Below, piece after piece: positions 63,525 to 64,000 of a stretch of DNA of 64,000 nt (positions are counted from its first letter, which is position 1; each line of letters opens with the position of its first letter). The stretch comes from Monocercomonoides exilis (Eukaryota > Preaxostyla > Oxymonadida > Polymastigidae). The DNA lies in the NCBI GenBank assembly GCA_001643675.2, contig LSRY02000008.1:1375501-1439500 (forward strand), read 5' to 3'. The notes under the pieces were generated by a model. It had not been told where the DNA came from. It did no database searches and worked only from the letters and a program-made list of their open reading frames with translations. The position numbers and the translations under genes are program-made.

Positions 63525-64000
63525 TTAATGAAGAAGACGAAGAAGACGAGTCTGAAGGAGATGAAAAAAGAAGAGGAGAATAAAAAGCTGCGGAGCAGAG
63601 AATAAAGGCAAAACAGCATTCCTTCCAATCGCATTCTTCTTTTTTTCCTTTCCAACAGCAGAAATCTTCTTTGCCCCAATATCAATTGTTGTTGTCTCGC
63701 TTCGATGATCCCCTTCCATAAGCGTGACTGACAAGCTTATCTGTATTTCACACATCTCAAACGCCTTCTTCACTGTCAGACACGGATTTGATTCATTTGA
63801 CCCGCACAGCTCATATTCATCATTTCCATTCGCTGAGACATATATCGTCTTGTCCTTCAGCCAATCCTTTTTCGATATTTGATCATACACCCAATTAGTA
63901 CCATCATAGTGTTCATAAAACATTCTTCTATCATCAGCATTTGTAGTATAGCACTCGTTGAACGGATTTCCAGAATCCAAAAAATGTTTGTAATAATCTG
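63525..64000 (-). CDS. Pmp-like beta-helix gene, P4 right copy 1 (partial, cut by window end)
   Basis: Mirror of the 3' part of 49211-50659: SGNPFNECYTTNADDRR, the type-A cassette DWLKDKTIYVSANGND ... CGSNESNPCLTVK, and the hydrophobic tail. The frame stays open to the last base of the window, so the 5' part lies outside. Confidence 0.85.
   Translation of the reverse strand, partial: DYYKHFLDSGNPFNECYTTNADDRRMFYEHYDGTNWVYDQISKKDWLKDKTIYVSANGNDEYELCGSNESNPCLTVKKAFEMCEIQISLSVTLMEGDHRSETTTIDIGAKKISAVGKEKKKNAIGRNAVLPLFSAPQLFILLFFFHLLQTRLLRLLH

Larger units (their letters stand above)
50184..64000. repeat. Palindrome P4 (both arms, cut by window end)
   Basis: 57181-64000 is the inverse of 57076 back to 50184. 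The paired sum is 114257 at the centre and 114181-114184 beyond the genes, a shift that comes from indels in the heart. The right end of the window is still inside the arm. Confidence 0.92.

Noticed and set aside
1-64000. Whole palindrome chain as a pure fold-back sequencing artefact
   Set aside because: The arms differ by a 6.2-kb DIRS insertion, a 57-bp indel and microsatellites, and the spacers are unique and lie in related repeats. An assembly artefact joining haplotypes is not excluded and is raised in the findings.

Overview
The window is a piece of a eukaryotic (protist) nuclear genome. It is AT-rich, full of TTC/GAA and CAT microsatellites, and carries one DIRS-type retrotransposon plus an array of paralogous, cysteine-rich beta-helix protein genes of the polymorphic-outer-membrane-protein (Pmp) style that is expanded in some anaerobic flagellates. 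Oxymonads (Blattamonas/Streblomastix-like) or a related metamonad fit best, but this is an inference from family resemblance and not proven by the sequence.

Layout. The window is a chain of four large palindromes. P1 is centred near 1,224 (arms 1-1141 / 1306-2446, cut by the window start). P2 is centred near 24,846 (24811 back to about 7,390 / 24880 to about 35,710). P3 is centred near 42,004 (36651-41851 / 42157-47347). P4 is centred near 57,129 (50184-57076 / 57181-64000, cut by the window end). Unique spacers of 164, 68, 305 and 104 bp separate the arms. Each heart is 1.1-1.8 kb per arm of AT-rich non-coding DNA, and the hearts of different palindromes share related sequence. Every beta-helix gene points towards the nearest heart, so each palindrome is a pair of mirror-image convergent gene arrays: at least one gene per side for P1, three for P2, one for P3 and at least three for P4.

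Genes. There are fifteen beta-helix gene copies (intact, frameshifted or partial). Arms within a palindrome are nearly identical, yet most mirrored pairs differ by single-base indels that break the frame in one arm only. Between palindromes the genes are diverged but share patches of near-identity (132 bp, 234 bp and others), and two alternative C-terminal cassettes occur, as expected of a mosaic family shuffled by gene conversion.

Mobile element. A 6.2-kb DIRS element (gag, RT-RNase H, tyrosine recombinase, inverted terminal repeats and an internal complementary region) lies at 8886-15074 in the left arm of P2. The matching position in the right arm (about 34,619-34,623) is an intact empty site. 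The crossover can therefore be read directly as TTGAT, with no target duplication. Its recombinase frame has an in-frame TAG between catalytic boxes I and II.

Between arrays lie a conserved module of unknown function (about 4.2-6.0, 36.7-38.5 and 45.5-47.6 kb), low-complexity tracts and a few short coding-like relics. I found no rRNA, tRNA or CRISPR features.
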